Source: Rhodospirillales bacterium (GTDB lineage Bacteria > Pseudomonadota > Alphaproteobacteria > Reyranellales > Reyranellaceae). From it: a stretch of 64,000 nucleotides of DNA. The position numbers and the translations under genes were made by a program. Of this stretch, positions 53,016-62,400 are shown one piece after another. The stretch's first letter is position 1. Every line of letters begins with the position of its first letter. The notes beneath the pieces are model-generated. The model worked only from the letters and a program-made list of their open reading frames with translations, was not told the DNA's origin and did not search any database. The stretch covers positions 2,570,501 through 2,634,500 of the forward strand of contig CP064988.1 in the NCBI GenBank assembly GCA_016699855.1, written 5' to 3'.

Positions 53016-54101
53016 TCACAGCGGCGGGAGATAGCGCAGGCGGCGCAGTTCGTCGAACCAATCCGCCAGCATGTCCTCGGTGTCGACGGCGTCGTGGAAG
53101 CCGGCGAGCAGCGCTTTGACGGTGCTGACGATGATCGGCGGACCCGGCCGCTCGCGGCCGTGGGCGAACTGGAAATCGGCGTAGATGAAGGAGTCGCCCA
53201 CGAAATCGCGCAGCGTGGTCGGCCGCAGCCCGTGCGCCCTCGTGATCGCCGCCCATTCCGCCTCGCGGCCGGGCATGTCCTCGGCCAGCCGCAGCGGCCG
53301 CGCCTCGCCTTCGGCCATGCCGAACGCCGCCGCGATCGCCGGCCAGAGGTTGCGCCAGACGTAGACGTCGCCGTTGGCGATGTTGAACGTCTCGCCGGCC
53401 GCCGCCGGGCTGCCGCCGGCCCAGTCGATGGCGCGCGCCAGCAGCTTGGCGCAGGTCGCGGAGGCGACGTAGGGCGCGCCGCCGGGCCAATGCAGCGGCT
53501 CGCCGCGCGCCTTCAGCAGCGTCGCGTAGGCGCCGAGCGCCGAGAGCATGTTCATCGGACTGCCGGGGCCGTGGCCGAACACGACCTGTGGCCGCAGGAC
53601 GGTGAAGGTCCAGTCCTTGCCGCGCTGGGCGGCGCGCAGCCAATCCTCCTGCAGCCAGTAGAAGTTGTCGTGGCCGTGGCGCGGCCAGCGTTCGCGCGCC
53701 GGCACCTTGAACGGCTTGAGATGCACGCCGTAGGCCTTGGTGCCCTGCAGCAGCGTGACGTGGCGCAAGCCTTTCGCGACCGTCTCCAGCGGCGCCATGA
53801 CGTTGCGCAGCATCGCCAGATTGGTCTCCATCTGGTCGCGCTCGTGCCAGCCCTGGATCAGGCCGGGCTTCTCGAACAACGCGGCGTAGACCACGTGCGT
53901 GACGTCCGCGGCCGACTCCATCGCCGCCGCGCACGCTCCGGCGTCGGCGAGGTCGAGCGCGATATGGCGGTGCGGACCCTCGAGGTCCGGCGCGCGCCGC
54001 GACACCGCGATGGCGCGCGCGCCGGGCGCGGCGTTCTGGAGCGCGAGGACGGCGCGGCCGACGATGCCGGAGGCGCCGACGACGAGGACGGTCTTGGTCA
54101 T
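53016..54101 (-). CDS. PRISE-type (progesterone 5-beta-reductase/iridoid-synthase-like) SDR
   Basis: A 361-residue extended short-chain dehydrogenase. The NAD(P) motif VVGASGIVGRAVL is at residue 6. Family marks are NLAMLRNVMAPLE, LLQGTKAYGVHL (Lys), DNFYWLQEDWL (Tyr), RPQVVFGHGPGSPMNMLSALGAY and NIANGDVYVWRNLWP. The PRISE family uses Lys and Tyr in these positions to reduce activated C=C bonds of enones. Bacterial members are mostly uncharacterised. It lacks the usual YxxxK active-site spacing of classical SDRs, as is normal for the family. Confidence 0.85.
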   Translation of the reverse strand: MTKTVLVVGASGIVGRAVLALQNAAPGARAIAVSRRAPDLEGPHRHIALDLADAGACAAAMESAADVTHVVYAALFEKPGLIQGWHERDQMETNLAMLRNVMAPLETVAKGLRHVTLLQGTKAYGVHLKPFKVPARERWPRHGHDNFYWLQEDWLRAAQRGKDWTFTVLRPQVVFGHGPGSPMNMLSALGAYATLLKARGEPLHWPGGAPYVASATCAKLLARAIDWAGGSPAAAGETFNIANGDVYVWRNLWPAIAAAFGMAEGEARPLRLAEDMPGREAEWAAITRAHGLRPTTLRDFVGDSFIYADFQFAHGRERPGPPIIVSTVKALLAGFHDAVDTEDMLADWFDELRRLRYLPPL

Positions 54102-54181
54102 GGACGGCCGCGTTGGCGTGGAGCGGCGGGGACGCTAGCATGCGCGCGGCGCCGTGGCGCGCCGGCACGGTGGAGGCGGGC

Positions 54182-54886
54182 ATGCGTGGTGGTCATCGGC
54201 GGTGGATCGCGGTCGTCGGCGCGCTCGCGGCGGCGGCGCCGGCGGCGGGCAGCGCGCAGGGCGACGGCGAGGGCATCTCGTCGACCGCGATCTCGCGTTG
54301 CGCCGGCAAGGTCGGCATCGAGACACGCGAGAAGGACCAGGCGTTCGGCGCCATCGCGCTCGACGGCATGCCGTGGGTGCTGATCGAGCGCACCGAGGAG
54401 ATGGTCGGCTCCCAGGCCATCGCGACGACGGTGAGCGGCACCGGCGTGTTCCGCCGGCGCGAGGGAACGACGGTGGCGTTCCGCTTCGTCTGCATGATCG
54501 CGCCGACAGGGGCGGCCGTGTCGTTCCACAGCGCCATGATCGACGTCACCCGCGGCGAGACGCTGCCGCCGTCGACGATGGTGCGAGGCGCCGCCGCGCT
54601 GGGGAAGCCCGGCCCGGTGCCGCGCGGCGCCGAGCTGCGGGTCCAGCTGCTCGACACCGCCGCGCGCAACGGCCCGGAGATCCTGGCCGAGCAGGTCGTG
54701 CGCTCGGGCTGGCAGGCGCCGATTCCGTTCGGACTGCGCGTTCCCGGCGCGACCAAGTTCGACGGCCGCACGCTGGTCGTGACCGCGCGCGTCGTCCTCG
54801 CGGGCAAGACGCTGGCGGCGTTGAAGGCGCCGCGGCCGGTGACCGCCGACGAGCTGAAACGGCCGCTGGAGCTGACGCTCGAGTGA
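54182..54886 (+). CDS. Exported YbaY/YscW-domain protein
   Basis: A 234-residue protein with a signal peptide (WIAVVGALAAAAPAAGSAQ). The N-terminal 110 residues form an uncharacterised part with two Cys (SRCAGKVG, RFVCMIA). The C-terminal 100 residues resemble the YscW/YbaY domain (RGAELRVQLLDTAARNGPEILAEQVV; QAPIPFGLRVPGA; GRTLVVTARVVLAGKTLAAL), an outer-membrane-associated beta-sandwich. No lipobox is seen. It ends ten bases from the stop of the convergent envelope protein gene. Confidence 0.72.
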   Translation: MRGGHRRWIAVVGALAAAAPAAGSAQGDGEGISSTAISRCAGKVGIETREKDQAFGAIALDGMPWVLIERTEEMVGSQAIATTVSGTGVFRRREGTTVAFRFVCMIAPTGAAVSFHSAMIDVTRGETLPPSTMVRGAAALGKPGPVPRGAELRVQLLDTAARNGPEILAEQVVRSGWQAPIPFGLRVPGATKFDGRTLVVTARVVLAGKTLAALKAPRPVTADELKRPLELTLE

Positions 54887-54896
54887 GGCGGCGCCG

Positions 54897-55790
54897 TCAG
54901 CGGCCGCCGCAGGCCGGGTTCGGGAAGGCGTTCAGCTCCTTCGCGTAGGCCTGCCAGACGAAGCCCTCGCGCTTGAAGGTGAAGGCCGAGATCACGCCGC
55001 TCTGGTGCAGCGTGAACGTCGATTCGACCCACTCGCCGACGCCCTTCGACGTCATCTTGAGCGTCCAGCTCGGAGTCTTGAGCAACGGGGAATCGAGCTT
55101 CGGCGGCGGCGCGACGACGACGGCGCCACGCGGCGGTGGCGGCGGCGGTTTGGCCGGCACGGCGGCCGCCGGCACGAGCTCGAAGGTCGCGTCGATCGGC
55201 GTGTGGAAGCGGCCGATCTCGACGGTCGTCACCTTCCACGACGGCGCCGGCGCGCCTGGCGGCAACGGTTGCAGCGCGGCGAGCTGGTCGATGAGCGCGG
55301 CGCGCAGCGCGACCGGCGGCAGGGCGCCGGCCGGCACCGGCACCTTGCGTGCGATCTTGTCGGACTTCATGTCGAGCGTGCCCGGCGCGGTGGCGCCGCC
55401 GAACAGGATCGTGCCGCGGGTCTGCTCGCTGGCCGAGACGGCGCGGTAGCTCGCCTCGTAGGCCATGCTGAGGCCGTCGAGCGCCTCCGAGAACTTGATC
55501 CGCTCGTTGTAGATGTCGGAGCGGTCCGACATCGCCGCCTTGGGGTCGCGCTTGCCGCCCTTGGTGGTCCGGTCGATCGAATAGTACAGCGCCGCGCCGT
55601 AGCCCCAGCCCTCGCAGGTCTTGGTCAGGGTGGCGGAGACCTGCGCCTCGAAACCGAGATCGGCCGGTGGCTTCTCGACCGAGACAAGGTAGCCGATGGC
55701 GTGGCCCTGGATGTCCGCCGCCGACGCGGGGGCGGCGGCCGGCAGGGCGGCGACCAAGGCGAGGTACGCGTATTTCACATAACCAGACAT
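54897..55790 (-). CDS. Periplasmic EipB-like (DUF1849) envelope integrity protein
   Basis: A 297-residue exported protein (signal peptide AYLALVAALPAAAPASAAD). It follows the EipB plan: a beta-spiral with TKTCEGWGYGAALYYSID near the N-terminus, MSDRSDIYNERIKFSEALDG, MKSDKIARKVPVPAGALPPVAL and a final Cys (PNPACGGR); EipB is held by a disulfide between comparable Cys residues. A Pro-rich insert (PAKPPPPPPRGAVVV) near residue 225 is unusual. EipB maintains the cell envelope in Brucella. Start MSGYVKYA at 55790 is preferred; MLYIHS six residues earlier is possible. Confidence 0.72.
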   Translation of the reverse strand: MSGYVKYAYLALVAALPAAAPASAADIQGHAIGYLVSVEKPPADLGFEAQVSATLTKTCEGWGYGAALYYSIDRTTKGGKRDPKAAMSDRSDIYNERIKFSEALDGLSMAYEASYRAVSASEQTRGTILFGGATAPGTLDMKSDKIARKVPVPAGALPPVALRAALIDQLAALQPLPPGAPAPSWKVTTVEIGRFHTPIDATFELVPAAAVPAKPPPPPPRGAVVVAPPPKLDSPLLKTPSWTLKMTSKGVGEWVESTFTLHQSGVISAFTFKREGFVWQAYAKELNAFPNPACGGR

Positions 55791-55869
55791 GCTGTGAATA
55801 TACAGCAACTTCCGCCGTCAGTCTATTGTCAGGATTGGATAAATTTCGAAGCCGGCCAAGCGCCTCGAG

Positions 55870-56829
55870 TCAGGCGAACGCCTCCTCCCAGCTGCCGCGG
55901 GTCGAGGCCTTGGAGTACTCGGTGGAGCGGTTCTCGAAGAAATTGGTGTGCTCGACGCCGTTGAGGATCGCGTCGATCCACGGCAGCGGGTTCTTCTCGA
56001 GCCGGTAGATCGGCTTGAGGTCGAGCTGGGTCAGGCGGCGGTCGGCGATGTAGCGGATGTACTTCTTAACGTCCTCGGCGGTCATGCCCTCGATCCCGCC
56101 CATCTCGAAGGCGAGGTCGATGAAGGCGTCCTCGTGGTCGACGATGGTCGAGCAGGCGATGTAGAGCTCGCGCCGCAGCTCCTCGGTCCAGATCTCGGGG
56201 TTCTCGGCCACGAAGGTGCGGAACAGCCGCACGATCGAGTTGCAGTGCAGGGTCTCGTCGCGCACCGACCACGAGACGATCTGGCCCATGCCCTTCATCT
56301 TGTTGAAGCGCGGGAAGTTCAGCAGCATCGCGAAGCTGGCGAACAGCTGCAGGCCCTCGGTGAAGGCGCCGAACACGGCCAGGGTCTTGGCGATGTCGGC
56401 CTTCGAATCGACGTTGAAGCCCTGCATGTAGTCGTACTTGTCCTTCATCTCCTTGTAGCGGAGGAAGGCGGAGTACTCGGACTCGGGGATGCCGATGGTG
56501 TCGAGCAGGTGGCTGTAGGCGGCGATGTGCACGGTCTCCATGGCGGAGAACGCGGCCAGCATCATCTGCACCTCGGTCGGTTTGAACACCCGCGCGTAGT
56601 GCCGCATGTAGCAGTTGTTCACCTCGACGTCGGCCTGGGTGAAGAAGCGGAAGATCTGCGTCAGCAGATGGCGCTCGGACTCGCTGAGCTTGTTGCGCCA
56701 GTCCTTGACGTCGTCGGCCAGCGGCACCTCCTCGGGCAGCCAGTGGATGCGCTGCTGCGTCAGCCACGCGTCGTAGGCCCAGGGATAGTGGAACGGCTTG
56801 TAGATCGGCTTGGCGTCGAGCAGGGACAT
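55870..56829 (-). CDS. nrdB: Ribonucleoside-diphosphate reductase beta subunit (class I)
   Basis: Small subunit carrying the di-metal centre and the radical used to reduce ribonucleotides. It has 319 residues with all expected ligands: ADVEVNNCYMRHYARV, FSAMETVHIAAYSHLL (Glu and His), GAFTEGLQLFASFAML and TIVDHEDAFIDLAFEM (Glu/His). YSHLLDTIG includes the candidate radical Tyr. It is followed upstream by nrdA on the same strand (143-base gap), the nrdA-nrdB order. Confidence 0.95.
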   Translation of the reverse strand: MSLLDAKPIYKPFHYPWAYDAWLTQQRIHWLPEEVPLADDVKDWRNKLSESERHLLTQIFRFFTQADVEVNNCYMRHYARVFKPTEVQMMLAAFSAMETVHIAAYSHLLDTIGIPESEYSAFLRYKEMKDKYDYMQGFNVDSKADIAKTLAVFGAFTEGLQLFASFAMLLNFPRFNKMKGMGQIVSWSVRDETLHCNSIVRLFRTFVAENPEIWTEELRRELYIACSTIVDHEDAFIDLAFEMGGIEGMTAEDVKKYIRYIADRRLTQLDLKPIYRLEKNPLPWIDAILNGVEHTNFFENRSTEYSKASTRGSWEEAFA

Positions 56830-56972
56830 GGGGCGGCTTCGCGGTCGGTCGGATGCGGGGACGCCCGCGACGGGCGCGGGCCGGAGAAGAAGCGGCCGGT
56901 CCGCCGCCGCCATCGGGCGCGCGGGACGGACCGGCCGGTACTCTGGACGACGCCCGTCCGCCGGGCGTCAGA

Positions 56973-58854
56973 CTACTGGCACGCGAGGCACTCTTCGTAG
57001 TTGTTGGCCTCTCCCCCGCCCATGGCGGCGAGAGGCAGGTCGGCGGGGGCGCCGGGGTGGGTCGCCGTGAGCGTGTCGAGGATCGGCCCGGCGGTGTCGC
57101 CGGCCGCCGACTCGGCGCGCTGGATGCTGAGGGAGCGGCAGTAGTAGAGGCTCTTCACGCCGCGCTTCCACGCCATCATGTGGATCTGGTGCAGGTCGCG
57201 CTTGTGCACGTCGGCCGGCAGGAAGACGTTGAGCGACTGCGACTGGCAGATCGACGGCGTGCGGTCGGCGGCGTGCTCGATCAGCCAGCGCTGGTCGAGC
57301 TCGAACGCGGTCTTGAACACCGCCTTCTCGTCGTCGTCGAGGAAGTCGAGGCCGCGCACCGAGCCGCGGTCGAGCGTGATCGCCGTCCACGTGTCCTCGT
57401 CGTCGCGCCCCTTCGCGGCCAGCACCTTCTGGAGATGCGGGTTGCGCACGCTGAACGAGCCGCTGAGCGTCTTGTGCGTGAAGACGTTGGCGGCGATCGG
57501 CTCGATGCCGGGCGAGGTGCCGCCGCAGATGATCGAGATCGACGCCGTCGGCGCGATCGCCAGCTTGTTGGAGAACCGCTCCTTGATGCCGAAATCGGCC
57601 GCGTCGGGGCAGGCGCCGCGCTCGTCGGCGAGCTTAACGGAGGCGGCGTCGCAGCCCGACTTGATGTGCTTGAACATCTTCTTGTTCCAGACCTTCGCCA
57701 TCACCGATTCGAGCGGGATGCCGTTGGCCTGGAGGAAGGAGTGGAAGCCCATGACGCCGAGCCCGACGCTGCGCTCGCGCATCGCGGCGTAGGCGGCGCG
57801 CTCGAAATCGGCGCCGCAGTTGTCGATGAAGCCCTGCAGCACGTTGTCGAGGAAGCGCATCACGTCCTCGATGAAGGTCGGATGCTCGTGCCACTCGAAA
57901 TACGTCTCGAGGTTCAGCGACGACAGGCAGCACACGGCCGTGCGCTCGCGGCCGAAGCGGTCGATGCCGGTCGGCAGCGTGATCTCGCTGCACAGGTTCG
58001 AGGTCTTGACCGTCAGGCCCTGGAGCTTCTGGTGCTCGGGCAGGGCGCGGTTCACGTGGTCGATGAAGACGATGTAGGGCTCGCCGGTCTCGACGCGCGC
58101 CGTCAGGATGCGGATCCACAGCGCCCGCGCCGAGACCTTGCGCAGCGGCGCGCCGTCCTTGGGCGAGGTCAGCGCCCATTCCTCGTCGGCCTCGACCGCG
58201 CGCATGAAGGCGTCGGGAATGAGGATGCCGTGGTGCAGGTTCAGCGCCTTGCGGTTGGGATCGCCGCCGGTCGGGCGGCGGATCTCGATGAACTCCTCGA
58301 TCTCGGGGTGGCTGATCGGCAGGTAGACCGCCGCCGAGCCGCGCCGCAGCGAGCCCCTGCGAGATCGCCAGCGTCAGCGAATCCATCACGCGGATGAAGG
58401 GGATGGCGCCCGAGGTCTTGCCGTTCAGCCCGACCTTCTCGCCGATCGAGCGCAAATTGCCCCAATAGGAGCCGATGCCGCCGCCGCGCGCCGCCAGCCA
58501 GACGTTCTCGTTCCACAGCTTGAGGATGCCCTCGAGCGAATCGTTGGCCTCGTTGAGGAAGCAGGAGATCGGCAGGCCGCGGGTCGTGCCGCCGTTCGAC
58601 AGCACCGGCGTCGCCGGCATGAACCAGAGGTTGGAGATGTAGTCGTAGAGCCGCTGGGCGTGCGCGTCGTCGTCGGCGTAGGCCAGCGCCACGCGGGCGA
58701 ATAGATCCTGGTAGGTCTCGCCGGGTAGCAGATAGCGGTCGGACAGTGTCGCCTTGCCGAAGGCCGTGAGCTTGTCGTCGCGACCGGGATCGGTCACAAC
58801 CCGTCCACCGCTCTGAAGCTGAACTACATCAAACACTTGGCGCCCCCGTCTCAC
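56973..58854 (-). CDS. nrdA: Ribonucleoside-diphosphate reductase alpha subunit (class I), single-base frameshift
   Basis: Catalytic subunit of class I ribonucleotide reductase. The N-terminal frame has DKLTAFGKATLSDRYL, ATPVLSNGGTTRGLPISCFL (active-site Cys), WLAARGGGIGSYWG; the C-terminal frame has KTSNLCSEITLP, CCLSSLNLETYFEW, NKLAIAPTASISIICGGTSPG and a C-terminal EECLACQ redox Cys pair. The two are joined at AISQG|SLRRGSAAVYLPI, where a CCCC (58354-58357) has one extra base. Corrected length is 626 residues. No ATP-cone domain precedes the core. The GTG start at 58854 is uncertain; a DnaA-box-like TTATCCACC lies just upstream. Confidence 0.9.
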
Positions 58855-59479
58855 CTGTTATCCACCCCTGTGGAAAGGATGGCTTGTTGATACTCACTAG
58901 ATGTTGGTGAGGTCCGTCACTTAGCTACTATATGTCGATCATATGACGTTCAAAGATCGAGTCACGGCCAAACTTATTCATTGGCCATGAATCTCAAGTA
59001 ATCAGAGGCAATCATCTGAAAACAAAGGGATTTTGATTCCTCTTTATTGACCATACGCCTCAGTCGGAATTGATATTGCGGTGCGGTCGAAAAGAGAACA
59101 AAACGCGCATCTGCCTGATTTCCGCCGAGTCGGACCAGATTGTCAAGCGTTCGGCGCGGCGACACGCGACGGTGATCGAGAAACGCCGTCCGTAGCGGTA
59201 CAATTCGCACTCAACACAACATATGGTCGGTCGTGGACCATGTTGTGCCGCACTCGACAGTGTCGCCACCAGTGAAAACGGGCGCGTTCTCCAGCCGGCC
59301 GGCGTATGTCGGCCGCCCGGCCGTCGATCAAGGTCCCCCGATCCCGTCGCATGCCCGGATTTCACCATGGGCGCTCACTTGCCAAACCATGGTGGCGGGG
59401 CGGACGATGCGCTAGCATTCCACAGCGGAGACCGGCGGCGGAAGCCGCCGACCAAGACGTCGCGAGCAGGGAGGACGCC
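58855..59479. other. Intergenic regulatory region between nrdA and gdh
   Basis: Over 600 bases without a supported gene. A DnaA-box-like TTATCCACC is at 58858-58866. An AT-rich zone runs about 58890-59090. An imperfect palindrome at 59216-59246 has ATGGTC (59223-59228) facing GACCAT (59236-59241), extended by ACAAC/GTTGT. Frames on the minus strand at 58974-59210 and elsewhere lack ribosome-binding sites. The divergent promoters for nrdA and the dehydrogenase gene must lie here. Confidence 0.5.
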
Positions 59480-62400
59480 ATGACTCAGCGCGCATCCGAC
59501 GGATCCGCGGACGCGCTCGACGCGGTCGTCGCCGCCGCGCGCGCGCGGGGCGGCGAGGACGCCGCGCGCTTCGCGCGGGCGCTGCACGAGGGGCTGGCGC
59601 CCGAGGACGTCGCCGCCGTCGCGCCGGAGACCCGCGCGGCGCAAAGCCTCGCGCTGTTCGGCTTCCTCGCGGCGCGCGACGCCGGCGCCGTCAAGTTGCG
59701 CGTCTACGACCCCGTGGCCGGGACGCACGGGTACGCCGCGCGCGGCAGCGTCGTGGAGATCGTCAACGACGACATGCCGTTCCTGGTCGACTCGGTCCGC
59801 ATCGAGCTGGCGCGGCGCGACCTCGCGGTCGGCCTGATGGCGCATCCGGTGGTGCCGGTGGCCCGCGACGCCGCCGGCGCTTTGACGGGCTTCGGCGCCG
59901 GCGTCGCGGGCGCGCGGCGTGAATCGGTGATGCGGCTGGAGATCGACCGCGCCGGCGACGCCGGCGCGCGCGACGACCTCGCCGCCGCGCTGGCGCGCGC
60001 GCTCGACGAGGCCCGGCTGGCGGTGACCGACTGGAAGGCGATGCGCCAGGCGGCGCTCGACGCGGCGCGCGACCTGCCGGCGGACGATCCGGAATCGGCC
60101 GAGGCCGCGGCGTTCCTGCGCTGGCTGGAGGCCGACCACTACACCTTCCTCGGCTGCCGCCGCTTCACCTACCATCCCGGCGCCACCGGCGAGATCGCCT
60201 ACGAAGTCGTGCCCGGCTCCGGCCTCGGCATCCTGCGCGGCGACGACGAGCGGCTGTTCGATCCGCATCCCGCCGGCCGCGCCGCGCTGGCGGCGTTCGC
60301 GAAGGGACCGGCGCCGCTGCTGGTGGTCAAGAGCGACCGGCCCTCGCGCGTGCACCGCGCCGGCGCGATGGACGTGGTCGCGGTCAAGCTGCGCGACGCC
60401 GACGGCAAGGCGACCGGCGAGTGGCGCTTCGCCGGCCTCTTCACGTCGACCGTCTACCACAGCTCGCCGCGCGACATCCCGCTGCTGCGCCACAAGGTCG
60501 CGCGCACGCTGGCGCGCGCCGGCTTCGAGCCCGCCAGCCACGACGGCAAGGCGCTGCTCAACATCCTCGACGCCTACCCGCGCGACGAGCTGTTCCAGTC
60601 CAACGACGACGACCTGTTCGAGACCGCCACGGGCGTGCTGCGGCTGCAGGAGCGCCAGCGCGTGGCGCTGTTCGCCCGGCCGGACGCCGCGCGGCGTTTC
60701 GTGTCGTGCCTCGTCTACGCGCCGCGCGACAGCTACGACAGCGATCTGCGCCGGCGGTTCGCGGCGATTCTCGGGCGCGCGTACGGCGGCGCCGTCGAGT
60801 CGTACTCGGTCAGCGTCGGCGACACCTCGGCGCTGGCGCGCGTGCTGTTCGTGCTGCGCCCGGCCGATCCGATGGCGGCGCTGCCGGACGCCGAGGCGGT
60901 CGAGGCCGAGCTGGCCGAGGCGGCGCGCACCTGGGGCGACCGGCTGAAGGACGCGCTGGTGGCGCGCCATGGCGAGGAGATCGGTCTGGCGCGCGCGCGC
61001 GCCGCCACCGACGCGTTCCCGGCCGCGTACCGCGAGGCGTTCGACGGCGCCACGGCGGCGCGCGATCTGGAGCTGGCGATCGCGGTGCGCGGGGGCACGC
61101 CCCTGGGCATCGACCTGTACCGCCGTCCGGACCAGGCGCCGCACCAGGTCGCCGTGAAGGTGGCGCGCGCCGACCAGCCGATCCCGCTCTCCGACGTGCT
61201 GCCGACGCTGGAGAACATGGGCCTCCGCACCCTGACCGAGACGCCGCACCGCCTGTCGCTGCCCGACGGCGCCGTGTGGCTGCACGAATTCTCGCTCGAA
61301 TCATCGGACGGCCGCGCGATCGACGTCGGCGCCGAGGGTGGCGACTTCGCCGGCGCGCTGACCGGCGTCTGGCTGGGCACGTTCGAGAATGACGGCTTCA
61401 ACCGGCTGGTGCTGGCGGCGGGGCTCGACACGCGCGACGTGGTCGTGCTGCGCGCCTACGCCAAGTATCTGCGGCAGGCCGGCATCCCGTTCAGCCAGGA
61501 GTACATGGAGCGGGCGCTGGCCACGCATCCCGGCATCGCCGCCGACCTCGCCGCGCTGTTTCGCGCGCGGCTCGATCCGGCGCTGGGCGCGCCCGATTCG
61601 GAGGCCCGGGTCGAGGCCGCCGCGCGCGCGCGCGACGCCGTGCTGGCCGCGCTCGACGGGGTCGCGAGCCTGGACGAGGACCGCATCCTGAGGCGCTTCC
61701 TCAACGCCATCGAGTGCACGCTGCGCACCAACCTGTGGCAGGCCGGCGCCGACGGCGCGCCAAAGCCCTATGTCTCGTTCAAGATCGACAGCCGCCGGAT
61801 CGACGACCTGCCGGCGCCGCGGCCGCTGGTCGAGATCTTCGTCTACAGCTCGCGGGTCGAGGCCATCCATCTGCGCGGCGGGCGCGTCGCGCGCGGCGGC
61901 ATCCGCTGGTCCGACCGGCGCGAGGATTTCCGCACCGAGATCCTCGGCCTGATGAAGGCGCAGATGGTGAAGAACGCCGTGATCGTGCCGGTCGGCTCGA
62001 AGGGCGGCTTCTTCGTCAAGCGACCGCCGCTCGGCGGCACGCGCGAGCAGGCCCAGGCCGAGGGGATCGAGTGCTACAAGACACTGATCCGCGGCATGCT
62101 CGACATCACCGACAACCTGTCGCCCGAGGGCGGCGTGGTGCCGCCGTGGAGCGTGCTGCGCCATGACGGCGACGATCCCTACCTCGTGGTCGCCGCCGAC
62201 AAGGGCACCGCGACGTTCTCGGACATCGCCAACGGCGTGTCGGCCGAGTACGGCTTCTGGCTCGGCGACGCCTTCGCCTCTGGCGGCTCGGCCGGATACG
62301 ACCACAAGCGCATGGCGATCACCGCGAGGGGCGCGTGGGAGAGCGTCAAGCGCCACTTCCGCGAGACCGGACACGACGTCCAGACGACGCCGTTCACGGC

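Noticed and set aside
58880..58905. NrdR-box-like CACTAGATGTTGGTG near nrdA
   Set aside because: The half-sites are 9 rather than 8 bases apart and no second box at a helical-turn spacing was found.
58974..59210. 78-codon minus-strand frame in the nrdA/gdh gap
   Set aside because: GTG start without ribosome-binding site, no recognisable motif, spans likely regulatory DNA.
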